34,100 nt of DNA, from positions 1 to 34,100 of the IMG/VR virus record IMGVR_UViG_3300010430_000283. One strand, given 5' to 3'. This stretch comes from a virus. Below are positions 22,765 to 29,220 of the stretch, one piece after another. The translations under genes were made by a program, and so were the position numbers. How positions within the stretch are numbered: the stretch's first letter is position 1; each line of letters opens with the position of its first letter. Under the pieces are notes generated by a model. It made no database searches. It was not told the DNA's origin and saw only the letters and a program-made list of their open reading frames with translations.

Positions 22765-22882
22765 TGGGCACCATAGCCCTATTTTAACAACAATCACCAA
22801 GGTAAAAAAAATGAGGCAACTTTATATATATCTCTCGCTAAATCTGGAGTGCGAAGACATGGGGCATCATAGTCCTATTCTA
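22762..22882 (+). repeat. Imperfect direct repeat around the 22888 start
   Basis: ATGGGCACCATAGCCCTATT (22763-22782) is repeated as ATGGGGCATCATAGTCCTATT (from 22859), about 96 bp apart, each followed by T(T/C)TAA and a short ATCAC. This may reflect a partial duplication of a gene junction. Confidence 0.5.
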
Positions 22883-22891
22883 ATCACATGA
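22811..22891 (+). CDS. Possible 26-aa peptide
   Basis: ATG 22811 to TGA 22889, encoding MRQLYIYLSLNLECEDMGHH and a short tail. It ends in an ATGA overlap with the following family gene, but no strong Shine-Dalgarno is seen. Low support. Confidence 0.3.
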   Translation: MRQLYIYLSLNLECEDMGHHSPILIT

Positions 22892-23091
22892 ATCACCACC
22901 ACACAGACACCTCATGCGACACATCAGGGAAATCGAGTTTTGATGATATGCCTGAAGAAGAAATGTGGGGCTTTGGTTACATTTGGACGGATTGTTCGGA
23001 TTCTGGTTTGGCTAACCCATCTTACTGGAGAGAAGCTGATTGTAAAGAATCTGGAGAATCGAGCAATGCTCGCGGTATGTCGAATTGTTGA
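22888..23091 (+). CDS. Small Gly/Cys/Ser repeat protein, member 4
   Basis: 67 aa. Three repeat units: TDTSCDTSGKSS, WTDCSDSGLAN and EADCKESGESS, separated by acidic and aromatic stretches (DDMPEEEMWGFGYI). The C-terminus is RGMSNC. It lacks a long GxGxG tract. Followed at 25 nt by the companion gene 23116. Function unknown. Confidence 0.6.
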   Translation: MNHHHTDTSCDTSGKSSFDDMPEEEMWGFGYIWTDCSDSGLANPSYWREADCKESGESSNARGMSNC

Positions 23092-23115
23092 TAAATAGAA
23101 AAAAGGAAAAAATTG

Positions 23116-23286
23116 ATGAACTCTGAAATCTACGAAAAAACTTCTGGCGATGGCAACCAATTCTGGAAAATGATCAAAGGAAACCAACTAATTCCCGTCA
23201 AGAAGATTGGCGGATGCTGGCGTCAAGTCGGTTTGACTCCTACTGATTACAATGAGAAAATCTTTACGTTCCATGAACTTGGGTAA
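23116..23286 (+). CDS. Small IY...LIPV-type protein, copy A
   Basis: 56 aa, MNSEIYEKTSGDGNQFWKMI then NQLIPVKK and GCWRQVG. It aligns along its full length with the product of 27963-28148 (shared IY, W-x-M, LIPV-x-K, W, YxxK-x-F). Each copy lies immediately upstream of a family member containing GYGNLKSDC, so it belongs to a duplicated two-gene module. Beta-rich, resembling a small SH3-like barrel, which is only an impression. AAAGGAAAAAATTG before the ATG supplies a Shine-Dalgarno. Confidence 0.65.
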   Translation: MNSEIYEKTSGDGNQFWKMIKGNQLIPVKKIGGCWRQVGLTPTDYNEKIFTFHELG

Positions 23287-23290
23287 GCCC

Positions 23291-23488
23291 ATGACTGAAA
23301 TGACTGACAGTTCTTGCAGAAGATCAGGCAAATCCGCTCTTTGGATGACAGATTGCTCACCTTATGGGCATAACTATGTCGACCATGGAGACGGTGGTGA
23401 AGGCTCTGGCTTGGCTTACCCAGACGGCGAGTGTCATGGGTACGGAAATTTAAAATCTGATTGTGATAAATGTGGCAGAAGCACATGA
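23291..23488 (+). CDS. Small Gly/Cys/Ser repeat protein, member 5
   Basis: 65 aa from ATG 23291, chosen because it lies just after the companion stop; ATG 23300 is possible. It is a full family exemplar: TDSSCRRSGKSA, TDCSPYGHNY, HGDGGEGSGLAYPDGECHG and GYGNLKSDCDKCGRST. The last block is nearly identical to that in the 28145 member. Its stop overlaps the next family gene (ATGA). Confidence 0.65.
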   Translation: MTEMTDSSCRRSGKSALWMTDCSPYGHNYVDHGDGGEGSGLAYPDGECHGYGNLKSDCDKCGRST

Positions 23489-23670
23489 CAGACAATAAAT
23501 TTACCGACTGCAATCGCTTTGGCAGATCCATCAAAACATTAACTAATGAAAAAGCCGGGCAAGGACACGGTTTAGGCCTAGGTGAAGGCGAAACGAACAT
23601 GTCCGGCAAGAGCTATGGTTTTGGTTGGGCCGCAGACACAGGCGACGAAACAGGCGCAAGCGAATGCTAG
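23485..23670 (+). CDS. Small Gly/Cys/Ser repeat protein, member 6
   Basis: 61 aa. Begins MTDNKFTDCNRFGRSIKTL, then a GxG tract (GQGHGLGLGEGETN), then MSGKSYGFGWAADTG and a C-terminal Cys. ATGA overlap with member 5 and a 7-nt overlap with member 7, so three family genes are translationally coupled. Confidence 0.65.
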   Translation: MTDNKFTDCNRFGRSIKTLTNEKAGQGHGLGLGEGETNMSGKSYGFGWAADTGDETGASEC

Positions 23671-23873
23671 GTGACTTTGACGAATCAGGCGAAGGTAACG
23701 GAATAGGAGCCTATGAGGGCTACGTACACGAAAGCCTTTGGATGGACGAACTCAACAATCCCTACACGTATATGCCTAACGGAGATGGTTGTACGGAAAC
23801 TTCAACTCTGGGGTGCGGCATAGGTTTTGATTTTAACGAACACGCTCAGGAGAACTTTCATGAATCCAGCTAG
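23664..23873 (+). CDS. Small Gly/Cys/Ser repeat protein, member 7
   Basis: 69 aa from ATG 23664 inside the end of member 6. ESGEGNGIGAYEGYV, then an acidic and aromatic centre, then NGDGCTETSTLGCGIGFDF. It is the most acidic member, with fewer canonical DC units. Overlaps the next gene by 14 nt. Confidence 0.55.
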   Translation: MLGDFDESGEGNGIGAYEGYVHESLWMDELNNPYTYMPNGDGCTETSTLGCGIGFDFNEHAQENFHESS

Positions 23874-24075
23874 ATTTGGAGGTATTCCCCCAAGAGACTA
23901 CAGTCAACCTACAGTACAACAAAGGGAATCAGCTACTTGTGACGAGTTTTTAGAGGAAGTCCGACCAATTTTTCACGACCTTAGGAATACCTTGGTCGCT
24001 AATTCTGTATCTGGACACATTGCTCTTCCCGATGGGAAATACAAGATAACAATCGAAATAATCAATGAACATTAA
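23860..24075 (+). CDS. Hypothetical small protein
   Basis: 71 aa from ATG 23860, preceded by AGGAGAA. MNPARFGGIPPRDYSQPTVQ, then a helix (CDEFLEEVRPIFHDL) and a beta-like end. Not a member of the Gly/Cys family. Overlaps the next gene by 11 nt. Confidence 0.6.
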   Translation: MNPARFGGIPPRDYSQPTVQQRESATCDEFLEEVRPIFHDLRNTLVANSVSGHIALPDGKYKITIEIINEH

Positions 24076-24217
24076 AGTAACAGGTCTTGATAGCGGCGGG
24101 GTAAAACTATTCGAGGCCGAGGAAACCGTAGATCCCGACAATACCCTACAAGATATTAAAAATGATGTCTTGCGGGAAAATCCCCACGTAACTCAGATTG
24201 TAATATGTCTTACATAA
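24065..24217 (+). CDS. Hypothetical small acidic protein
   Basis: 50 aa, MNIKVTGLDSGGVKLFEAEE..., embedded in the overlapping gene string (11-nt overlap upstream, 13-nt downstream). Continuous frame without unusual codons. Not recognised. Confidence 0.5.
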   Translation: MNIKVTGLDSGGVKLFEAEETVDPDNTLQDIKNDVLRENPHVTQIVICLT

Positions 24218-24429
24218 TTAACAGCAAAGGGAAAGGGTGCGGTCGAAACGACACTTTTGGACAAGGGAATGGTCGAGGAGATATTGATAGCGACTGTAAT
24301 TCTAACGGGAAATCAATAGACGCTTTCAATCTTTATGTCGTGGAATGCCTAGGCAACGGAAAATCATGTGCGGCTGACGGCATGTCTTTTGAAAGATGTG
24401 ACACTTTTGGAAAATCCATACGGTGGTAA
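24205..24429 (+). CDS. Small Gly/Cys/Ser repeat protein, member 8
   Basis: 74 aa. The clearest repeat organisation in the family: NDTFGQGNGRGD, SDCNSNGKSID, VECLGNGKSC, ADGMSFE and RCDTFGKSIRW, i.e. successive (D/E)(C/T)xxxGKS-like units about ten residues apart. SIINSKGKGCG at the N-terminus. Function unknown. Confidence 0.65.
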   Translation: MSYIINSKGKGCGRNDTFGQGNGRGDIDSDCNSNGKSIDAFNLYVVECLGNGKSCAADGMSFERCDTFGKSIRW

Positions 24430-24432
24430 CTT

Positions 24433-24642
24433 ATGTTTAATTATTTGATTTACTTCAGTATTGAAGGCGTTCCAGCAATGACATCGGCTTGCGTAAAAAG
24501 CAATAATCCCGATGACGCATTGCACAAGTTATCTGAAACCCTCTATGGCGGGGGAGCCAATGAGTATCGTCTTGTTACGATGCAATCTGTTTCTGAGGAT
24601 TACCTGTTTGAGAATCAATCCCTGATTGAGATGTGGATATGA
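24433..24642 (+). CDS. Hypothetical small protein
   Basis: 69 aa, MFNYLIYFSIEGVPAMTSAC..., with alternating beta and helix segments and a GGGANEYRLV turn. Ends in ATGA overlap with the next gene. Not recognised. Confidence 0.6.
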   Translation: MFNYLIYFSIEGVPAMTSACVKSNNPDDALHKLSETLYGGGANEYRLVTMQSVSEDYLFENQSLIEMWI

Positions 24643-25115
24643 ATATTTTCTTTCTTGATAGATGCCCGAAGAAATGCGCAGAATATCATTGCGACAAGCA
24701 TGTAGTCAAAATGATTCTGGAAACCGGACAAATGATGTCCACGGCTCATCAAGTATTGGGAAATTTTCCTCGCCAAGACTTATACAAGAAAGCCTATCTT
24801 AATCATCCAAGCACAGTATGGGTCCGCTCATCTATTGAGCATTACAGATGGACTTTTCATTTAATGTTTTGGTTGAATTTTGAGTATACCAAGCGATATG
24901 ATAAAATTCATAAAACTTGGTTAAGGCTTCATGAAGCTATCAAGTTTCCACCCTCTGGGTTGCTTCGCTATGGGTGGACTGACCCACCTCAATGTATGCC
25001 AGATTATTGTAAATCAAACGATGCAATAGCGGCTTACAGAAAATACTACAAAACTGAAAAGAAAAGATTCGCTACTTGGAAAACTGAAGCGCCTTCATGG
25101 TTCAGTGACTATTAA
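24639..25115 (+). CDS. Conserved phage protein with HCDKHVVKM motif
   Basis: 158 aa from the ATG of an ATGA overlap; a GTG at 24633 is possible. Motifs in order: NIFFLDRCPKKCAEYHCDKH, VVKMILETGQMMSTAH, NHPSTVWVRSSIEHYRWTFHL, RYDKIHKTW, PPQCMPDYCK and AYRKYYKTEKKRFATWK. This pattern recurs in many tailed phages as a conserved protein, whose function I cannot state with confidence. The invariant Cys/His/Asp/Lys cluster suggests an enzyme or metal site. This is the longest recognisable ORF in the small-gene array. Confidence 0.75.
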   Translation: MNIFFLDRCPKKCAEYHCDKHVVKMILETGQMMSTAHQVLGNFPRQDLYKKAYLNHPSTVWVRSSIEHYRWTFHLMFWLNFEYTKRYDKIHKTWLRLHEAIKFPPSGLLRYGWTDPPQCMPDYCKSNDAIAAYRKYYKTEKKRFATWKTEAPSWFSDY

Positions 25116-25139
25116 CTAAACAAACAAGGAACAAATAAG

Positions 25140-25250
25140 ATGTTTGAAAAATTCCTAGAACTCCTCTGGTATCACCCAGGTATTGCTGCGGTTATTTGGG
25201 GTAGTTTATGTTGTTTGGTTTGTGGGGTCTTTTGCAAAAATTATGGATAA
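25140..25250 (+). CDS. Very small membrane peptide
   Basis: 36 aa, MFEKFLELLWYHPGIAAVIW followed by a Cys-rich hydrophobic stretch (GSLCCLVCGVFC). A single transmembrane segment. Its stop overlaps the next ATG by 8 nt. Confidence 0.5.
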   Translation: MFEKFLELLWYHPGIAAVIWGSLCCLVCGVFCKNYG

Positions 25251-25458
25251 CAAAAACAAAATAACCACATTTCGCTCTATTGAGCTTAGCGACGACGCCG
25301 TGAGAGATCATTTGGATTCCAAAATAAAGGCAAAAAGCCTCTCTTCAATAAATTGTAAGGGCCCAGATTGTTTCTGTAATGAAATTATGGCTGCTTATAG
25401 GCACGCCCCACCTGAATTGAAAGATTTAATTTTCCGAAAGTTGGCTGGTTGTGAGTAA
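25243..25458 (+). CDS. Hypothetical small protein
   Basis: 71 aa from ATG 25243. Charged, helical, with CKGPDCFCNE in the middle and a C-terminal Cys. Not recognised. Ends 4 nt before the dockerin gene start. Confidence 0.6.
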   Translation: MDNKNKITTFRSIELSDDAVRDHLDSKIKAKSLSSINCKGPDCFCNEIMAAYRHAPPELKDLIFRKLAGCE

Positions 25459-25462
25459 TTCT

Positions 25463-26440
25463 ATGAATTTCGAAAGACTTGAAAACAGAAACATGTTTTG
25501 CTCTGGCGTCGTTATGGCTGACGAAGTTATGCCAGTGGGTGATTTAACAGGGGACGGCAAAGACGACCTGTTAGTCTACAGGGAAAACCGAGATGCGTAT
25601 TACGCTATCGGTCTGGACAATCAGATTGAACGAATAAATCTGCCAGAACCAACTAACGACCCTTGGGACACACAAATTATAAACCTTGGCGATATCGATA
25701 GAGATGGCAAGACTGACTTAGCTGTAAAATATAGAGGAAACAGTATACAGTTTGGGTTTCTCGGAAACTTTGACACCTCTATCATTGGTCCAAAACGCCT
25801 AAGCAGACTGCTTGATGACAGTTCTTATCAGATAGACTATGACGTAAACCCTTACGACCAATGGGATTACAACAACGATGGCTCGCCAGACAAGCCCTGC
25901 AAAGATGGAAATCTGACAGGCATTACGCTCGGTGAACCAAGAGCCAAAGCAGAAAGCGCCCCGGAACTCTTTTTATCAATAGAAGATAATTTTATCTATT
26001 TAAATGGTACTGCCGACGAAATCTTTGGCTTTGATATCTACTCTAAGGATGGCACCCTAGAAGTCCTTGAGGATTCGCCATTGACATTTCGTGCCCGATT
26101 TAACTCTGAACCTAACGAAGTCATAATTCGTCATTACGATGAATATGTAAGTCTTGACGGAAAGGCTAGTCTAGGTGTAAGATACACAGGCAGTCTAGAA
26201 AACCTCCATGTGGAATATCACCACGAGGCCACTAAAACAAGCAATCCAGTCAAGGGAATTCAAGGGGATTCAAACTTGGATGGGGCCACCGACTTCGCAG
26301 ACTTTTTAGCTTTGTCTCGTCATTTCGGTAAAACAGTAGACGCCGAGGTTGACGCTGCAATGTGCGATTTCGACGGAACGGGACGGATTGACTTCGGGGA
26401 CTTCCTTATTCTTTCACAAAATTTCGGAAATAACTCATGA
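25463..26440 (+). CDS. Planctomycete-type surface protein with FG-GAP-like and dockerin repeats
   Basis: 325 aa from ATG 25463 (a GTG at 25451 is also in frame). The N-terminus, MNFERLENRNMFCSG, resembles the RLExR/LExR signature at the start of many planctomycete secreted proteins. Then come two FG-GAP-like calcium loops, VGDLTGDGKDDLLVYR and LGDIDRDGKTDLAVKY, a further NNDGSPD loop and a beta-rich middle (about 160-265). The C-terminus has two dockerin/EF-hand-like repeats, GDSNLDGATDFADFLALSRH and CDFDGTGRIDFGDFLILSQN. It was probably acquired from a planctomycete host. Possible uses are host-surface remodelling or superinfection exclusion; neither is shown. The Cys in NMFCSG could allow lipidation, but it is not a standard lipobox. 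Confidence 0.8.
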   Translation: MNFERLENRNMFCSGVVMADEVMPVGDLTGDGKDDLLVYRENRDAYYAIGLDNQIERINLPEPTNDPWDTQIINLGDIDRDGKTDLAVKYRGNSIQFGFLGNFDTSIIGPKRLSRLLDDSSYQIDYDVNPYDQWDYNNDGSPDKPCKDGNLTGITLGEPRAKAESAPELFLSIEDNFIYLNGTADEIFGFDIYSKDGTLEVLEDSPLTFRARFNSEPNEVIIRHYDEYVSLDGKASLGVRYTGSLENLHVEYHHEATKTSNPVKGIQGDSNLDGATDFADFLALSRHFGKTVDAEVDAAMCDFDGTGRIDFGDFLILSQNFGNNS

Positions 26441-26682
26441 TTAATTTTTTCTTGTTTTTTTATTTTATTTGTTCCTGTCTTATGGTTTTAGTATGTGTTG
26501 GGTTAGCCCCAGGCATTTTTGAAAAATACGTAAAAAAAGACACGACGCGTCTTCAGTTGATTTGGTTTTTTATTCAATTTGTGGCAGCTTTGATTACTGT
26601 TTTTTGGCTGTGGCCACTGTGTATCATTTGGGGATTGCTTCTCGAAGCAAAACGTAATTCTGAAACTGAGGATCTAATATGA
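26437..26682 (+). CDS. Small two-pass membrane protein
   Basis: 81 aa. Hydrophobic segments at about 2-26 and 42-70, with a short charged loop (KYVKKDTTR) between. ATGA overlaps on both sides. It could be a holin or antiholin-like protein, but no lysin lies nearby in this window, so I leave it unassigned. Confidence 0.65.
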   Translation: MINFFLFFYFICSCLMVLVCVGLAPGIFEKYVKKDTTRLQLIWFFIQFVAALITVFWLWPLCIIWGLLLEAKRNSETEDLI

Positions 26683-26921
26683 CTAACGAACAACAAGAAG
26701 AAGAAGCTCTTGGATGCGGAACTGTGATTTTTATCATGTTTCTTATGTGTCTCTTCATGGGTCTTTTCTCTGGAGATGAAAGCGGCTCTAGTTCTAGCTC
26801 CTCTAGAAAAACCGAGTGGAACGTAAGAGATTCAAGCGGACAGGTTCGCCCAAGTATGACAAAAGGCGAATACAGAAAATTTCGCAGTGAAGTCCTAAAG
26901 AGAGTTGAGAGGGGTTACTAA
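26679..26921 (+). CDS. Small membrane-anchored protein with Ser tract
   Basis: 80 aa. Acidic N-terminus, one transmembrane segment (about 14-32, GTVIFIMFLMCLFMGLF), a serine run (SGSSSSSS) as a linker, and a basic helix (GEYRKFRSEVLKRVERGY). Likely membrane-attached. Unknown function. Confidence 0.65.
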   Translation: MTNEQQEEEALGCGTVIFIMFLMCLFMGLFSGDESGSSSSSSRKTEWNVRDSSGQVRPSMTKGEYRKFRSEVLKRVERGY

Positions 26922-26944
26922 GCGCTGCCAAAACAGCATATTGC

Positions 26945-27019
26945 GCCCCCGTAGCTCAATTGGATAGTAGCAGCGGCCTTCTAAGCCGCAGGTTGTAGAT
27001 TCGAATTCTACCGGGGGTA
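26945..27019 (+). tRNA. tRNA-Arg (anticodon UCU)
   Basis: Full cloverleaf: acceptor GCCCCCG/CGGGGGT (one G-U), a short D arm, anticodon stem GCGGC/GCCGC with loop CTTCTAA (anticodon TCT, reads AGA), variable loop AGGTT, T stem GTAGA/TCTAC with loop TTCGAAT, discriminator A. CCA is not encoded. The D stem has only three good pairs. AGA is frequent in this phage's genes, so the tRNA may supplement the host. Confidence 0.92.
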
Positions 27020-27110
27020 CTCAATAGTCATTTCGAGTCTCACTTGAGATAGTTGCGTGTGACCAAGTTGGCTTTACCGCCTATGTTTAACAAGGCGTAT
27101 CTAAGTTACT

Positions 27111-27383
27111 ATGAACAACAACTTCAGCGACGGCAACGGCGACGGCGACGGCTACGGCTACGGCGACGGCTACGGCGACGGCAACGGCGACTGCAGCGGC
27201 GACGGCGACGGCAACGGCTACGGCGACGGCTATGGCGACGGCAGCGGCGACGGCTACGGCTACGGCTACGGCAACGGCAACGGCAGCGGCGACGGCTACG
27301 GCTACGGCTACGGCTACGGCAACGGCAACGGCTACGGCTACGGCTATGGCAACGGCGGCGGCTACGGTCACGACCACGGATAA
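27111..27383 (+). CDS. GX-repeat protein of the Gly/Cys/Ser family, member 9
   Basis: 90 aa, almost entirely alternating Gly with Asp, Tyr, Asn or Ser: after MNNNFSDG the sequence reads (G-D/Y/N/S)n with a single Cys in GDCSGDG, and ends GGGYGHDHG. At the DNA level it is a GGCNAC/GGCAGC hexanucleotide array with C at nearly every wobble position. The correct frame is the one that starts at this ATG and whose end (HDHG-stop) is conserved in the next gene; other frames give low-complexity Ala/Val/Arg strings. Alternating Gly suggests an extended or beta-like fibrous or low-complexity protein. Function unknown. Confidence 0.6.
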   Translation: MNNNFSDGNGDGDGYGYGDGYGDGNGDCSGDGDGNGYGDGYGDGSGDGYGYGYGNGNGSGDGYGYGYGYGNGNGYGYGYGNGGGYGHDHG

Positions 27384-27566
27384 GATTAATATGACAGACC
27401 CAGTTTGCAGCGATTACGGCAGCGGCTACGGCAGCGGCTACGGCGACGGTGACGGCTACGGCGACGGCGACGGCTACGGCTACGGCTACGGCTACGGCTA
27501 CGGGTACGGCAGCGGCAGCGGCAGCGGCACCGGCATCGGTAACGGCTACGGCCACGACCACGGATA
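27117..27566 (+). repeat. GGCNAC hexanucleotide tandem array
   Basis: About 450 bases of GGC(G/T/A)AC and GGCAGC units spanning two genes, interrupted only at the gene junction near 27369-27420. Open reading frames appear in nearly all six frames because stops are absent from the repeat. Expansion and contraction by slippage is likely. Confidence 0.9.
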
Positions 27567-27604
27567 AGATTAATATGACAGACCCAATTTGTGGCGATTA
27601 CGGC
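27369..27604 (+). repeat. Duplicated gene junction
   Basis: A 52-bp segment beginning CACGACCACGGATAAGATTA and including the next start MTDP(V/I)C occurs at 27369-27420 and 27553-27604 with few differences. It joins the stop of one family gene to the start of the next, direct evidence for tandem gene duplication. Confidence 0.9.
27391..27567 (+). CDS. GX-repeat protein of the Gly/Cys/Ser family, member 10
   Basis: 58 aa, MTDPVCSDYGSGYGSGYGDG..., then alternating Gly through a GTGIGNGYGHDHG end. The start is 7 nt after the previous stop within the duplicated junction. It shares its N-terminus with member 11 and its C-terminus with member 9. Confidence 0.65.
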   Translation: MTDPVCSDYGSGYGSGYGDGDGYGDGDGYGYGYGYGYGYGSGSGSGTGIGNGYGHDHG

Positions 27605-27763
27605 AATGGAGACGGAAGTGGCGACGGAGACGGTTGCGACTTCGGAGAAGGACAAGGAGACGGCGACGGCTATGGTGACGGCTTTTGCGATATTACTGGC
27701 GAAGGCTACGGCGAAGGCTATGGCGCTGGATTCTGTCATTACTCAGGGGAGGGTCGCTTTTAA
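27575..27763 (+). CDS. Gly-rich Cys protein of the family, member 11
   Basis: 62 aa, MTDPICGDYGNGDGSGDGDG, then CDFGEGQGDGDGYGDGF, CDITGEGYGEGYGAGF and CHYSGEGRF. It shows how the pure GX repeats connect to the Cys-containing units: each Cys opens a CxxxGEG block about 15 residues apart. Its codons are more varied than in members 9 and 10, so it may be the older copy. Overlaps the next start by 1 nt. Confidence 0.7.
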   Translation: MTDPICGDYGNGDGSGDGDGCDFGEGQGDGDGYGDGFCDITGEGYGEGYGAGFCHYSGEGRF

Positions 27764-27987
27764 TGAACAGCCAACAAATTCAAAGACTTAAACATTTCTC
27801 CAAAAGCAATAGCTGCGCGCCGCATATTTTACAATTAATGGATTGTTTAGTTTGTTTAGACAGCCTCTACGTTCATGAGGACGAATGCAATCATTGTATG
27901 GAAGCTGCCGCTATAATTCGACATAACACCCAAGACGAACCCCTTATTAGAGAGATATTAGAGTGTACGGAATCTACAAAAGCCTAG
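27763..27987 (+). CDS. Hypothetical Cys/His-containing protein
   Basis: 74 aa. Helical with CLVCLDSLYVHEDECNHC in the centre, a possible zinc site (C-x2-C, H, C-x2-H-C). Overlaps the following gene by 25 nt. Not recognised. Confidence 0.6.
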   Translation: MNSQQIQRLKHFSKSNSCAPHILQLMDCLVCLDSLYVHEDECNHCMEAAAIIRHNTQDEPLIREILECTESTKA

Positions 27988-28148
27988 CAACAAATGATTA
28001 TGAGTATTGGGCTATGGTCGAACAAGACAAGTTGATTCCGGTAGCTAAGTTTCCAAAAGAGGGTTGGGTTGCAATTGGTTTTGGAGTGAAAGCCTATTAT
28101 GATCCAAAAGTTTTCAAGATTATTCCCGGTGAGAACTTCCTAAAATGA
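27963..28148 (+). CDS. Small IY...LIPV-type protein, copy B
   Basis: 61 aa from GTG 27963. MYGIYKSLATNDYEYWAMVE, then KLIPVAKF and WVAIGFGVKAYYDPKVFK. Full-length paralogue of 23116-23286. Its stop overlaps the start of a GYGNLKSDC family member, as in the other copy, where the pair is separated by 4 nt. Confidence 0.65.
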   Translation: MYGIYKSLATNDYEYWAMVEQDKLIPVAKFPKEGWVAIGFGVKAYYDPKVFKIIPGENFLK

Positions 28149-28378
28149 ACTGGACAGACCTTTCTTGCATGGCAAATGGAGAATCAGTTATTTTAAACGA
28201 AACAGAAGGAGCAGGAAGGCCAAATCCGTACGGGGAAAGCTGGGGCTATGGTAACCTAAAGTCTGATTGCAATAAAGAAGGAGCATCGACGTGCCTGCTT
28301 TATGACGAAGATAATTTCTCCGACGGCCAATCCTACTCAAAAAACAAACGCTGTGACGAAAAAGGCTTTTCAAATTAA
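28145..28378 (+). CDS. Small Gly/Cys/Ser repeat protein, member 12
   Basis: 77 aa. WTDLSCMANGESVIL, GAGRPNPYGESW, GYGNLKSDCNKEGAST, NFSDGQSYSKN and RCDEKGFSN. It closely parallels member 5 in block order, and both follow an IY...LIPV gene. ATGA overlap with the upstream gene and 1-nt overlap with the downstream one. Confidence 0.65.
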   Translation: MNWTDLSCMANGESVILNETEGAGRPNPYGESWGYGNLKSDCNKEGASTCLLYDEDNFSDGQSYSKNKRCDEKGFSN

Positions 28379-28449
28379 TGTTATTTATTTTAGTTGCCTT
28401 TTTACTGTTTAGCCTATGGTTCTTTCTAATGATTGGAGAGCTTAGATGA
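28378..28449 (+). CDS. Very small membrane peptide
   Basis: 23 aa, MLFILVAFLLFSLWFFLMIG and three more residues: a single transmembrane helix. Coupled by overlaps to both neighbours (ATG in TAATG, stop in ATGA), which supports it despite its size. Confidence 0.5.
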   Translation: MLFILVAFLLFSLWFFLMIGELR

Positions 28450-28688
28450 TACCTGATTATGTAAAATGTTGGTGTAGACATATTGCTCAGGCTTATGACT
28501 TAGCTGCTCTTCAGTCATACTGCGAAGAGATACTAGAAGAGCGTCGCTCTATAGTAGAGCTAGACAAAAAAACTCAAGAAGAGATTCGTCATCTGACGCG
28601 GGTTAGGGCGGTGCAACATGTTAGAACCAAATTTAGAATCCCATTAAGACAAGCGTTAGATTTAGTAAGAAAATATGAACAAAATTGA
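28446..28688 (+). CDS. Hypothetical helical protein
   Basis: 80 aa, all-helical, MIPDYVKCWCRHIAQAYDLA and a basic second half (HLTRVRAVQHVRTKF). It overlaps the sigma factor gene by 14 nt, so it may be a partner or regulator of it, but nothing identifies it. Confidence 0.6.
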   Translation: MIPDYVKCWCRHIAQAYDLAALQSYCEEILEERRSIVELDKKTQEEIRHLTRVRAVQHVRTKFRIPLRQALDLVRKYEQN

Positions 28689-29220
28689 CCCCTTGGACCA
28701 TATTGGATTAATTCATACTGTGGCTCATCGTTGGGTTACACCCTCACCCAATATGTTTCCACTAGATGACAGATTGTCAGTAGGCTATATCGCTCTAGTT
28801 AAAGCAATAGAGAATTACAATCCTGCAAAGGGCGTGGCTTTCTCTAGTTATGCCTATGTTGTGATTCAAAGGCATCTCCACAGACACCAAATCACCAACG
28901 AACATCAGGGCTTTGCGATGCCCTACAATCCTGTAGAGCCAGCTCCAAAAGTTGGCACAATGCCCCGCAAAAAAGAAATCAACGATAGAAGCATTCTCAA
29001 CGAGGACCTATTTGAGCTAATCGACAACAAAGATTACATCGAAACCATCCTGAGTAGATGCTCTAAAAAAGAAAAATATATATTAAACAATATGTTGCAG
29101 GGGCGGTCTCAAGTTGAGATTGCGAAAGACCTTGGTTGTGGCAAGGCCAACGTAAGCAGGATTTACAATCTTGTGCTAAAACGAGAAAGAGAGCTTTACA
29201 ATGCAAACAGTGGCACTTAG
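28675..29220 (+). CDS. Compact sigma-70 family factor A
   Basis: 181 aa. Region 2: DDRLSVGYIALVKAIENYNP followed by GVAFSSYAYVVIQRHLHRH, the core-binding and -10-recognition helices. Region 4 HTH: ILSRCSKKEKYILNNMLQGR, SQVEIAKDLGCGKANVSRIY and LVLKRERELYN, which would read a -35 element. Regions 1 and 3 are reduced, as in FliA/SigF-like or phage factors. It is a paralogue of 30363-30905. It would redirect host RNA polymerase core to phage promoters; which motif it reads is not known. Confidence 0.85.
   Translation: MNKIDPLDHIGLIHTVAHRWVTPSPNMFPLDDRLSVGYIALVKAIENYNPAKGVAFSSYAYVVIQRHLHRHQITNEHQGFAMPYNPVEPAPKVGTMPRKKEINDRSILNEDLFELIDNKDYIETILSRCSKKEKYILNNMLQGRSQVEIAKDLGCGKANVSRIYNLVLKRERELYNANSGT

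Noticed and set aside
26437-26921. Holin and spanin assignment for the two small membrane proteins
   Set aside because: Topology alone is not enough; no endolysin gene is adjacent and other small membrane proteins are common in this array.
27053-27739. Arg-rich, Ala/Val-rich and Ala/Thr-rich open frames on both strands over the hexanucleotide array
   Set aside because: The GGCNAC repeat lacks stops in nearly every frame. Only the frames giving Gly-Asp/Tyr repeats share conserved starts (MTDP), conserved ends (HDHG) and Cys blocks with other family members.
27111-27763. CRISPR array
   Set aside because: The repeats are 6 bp, coding and contiguous without unique spacers of even length; no cas genes are nearby.
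27111-27763. RTX calcium-binding toxin repeats
   Set aside because: The nonapeptide GGxGxDxUx is absent; Gly strictly alternates and no secretion signal or large toxin domain is present.
19929-28378. RiPP (lanthipeptide-like) precursor peptides for the Cys/Ser/Gly family
   Set aside because: No modifying enzyme, protease or transporter gene is near, and the units are spread across the full length instead of in a C-terminal core.
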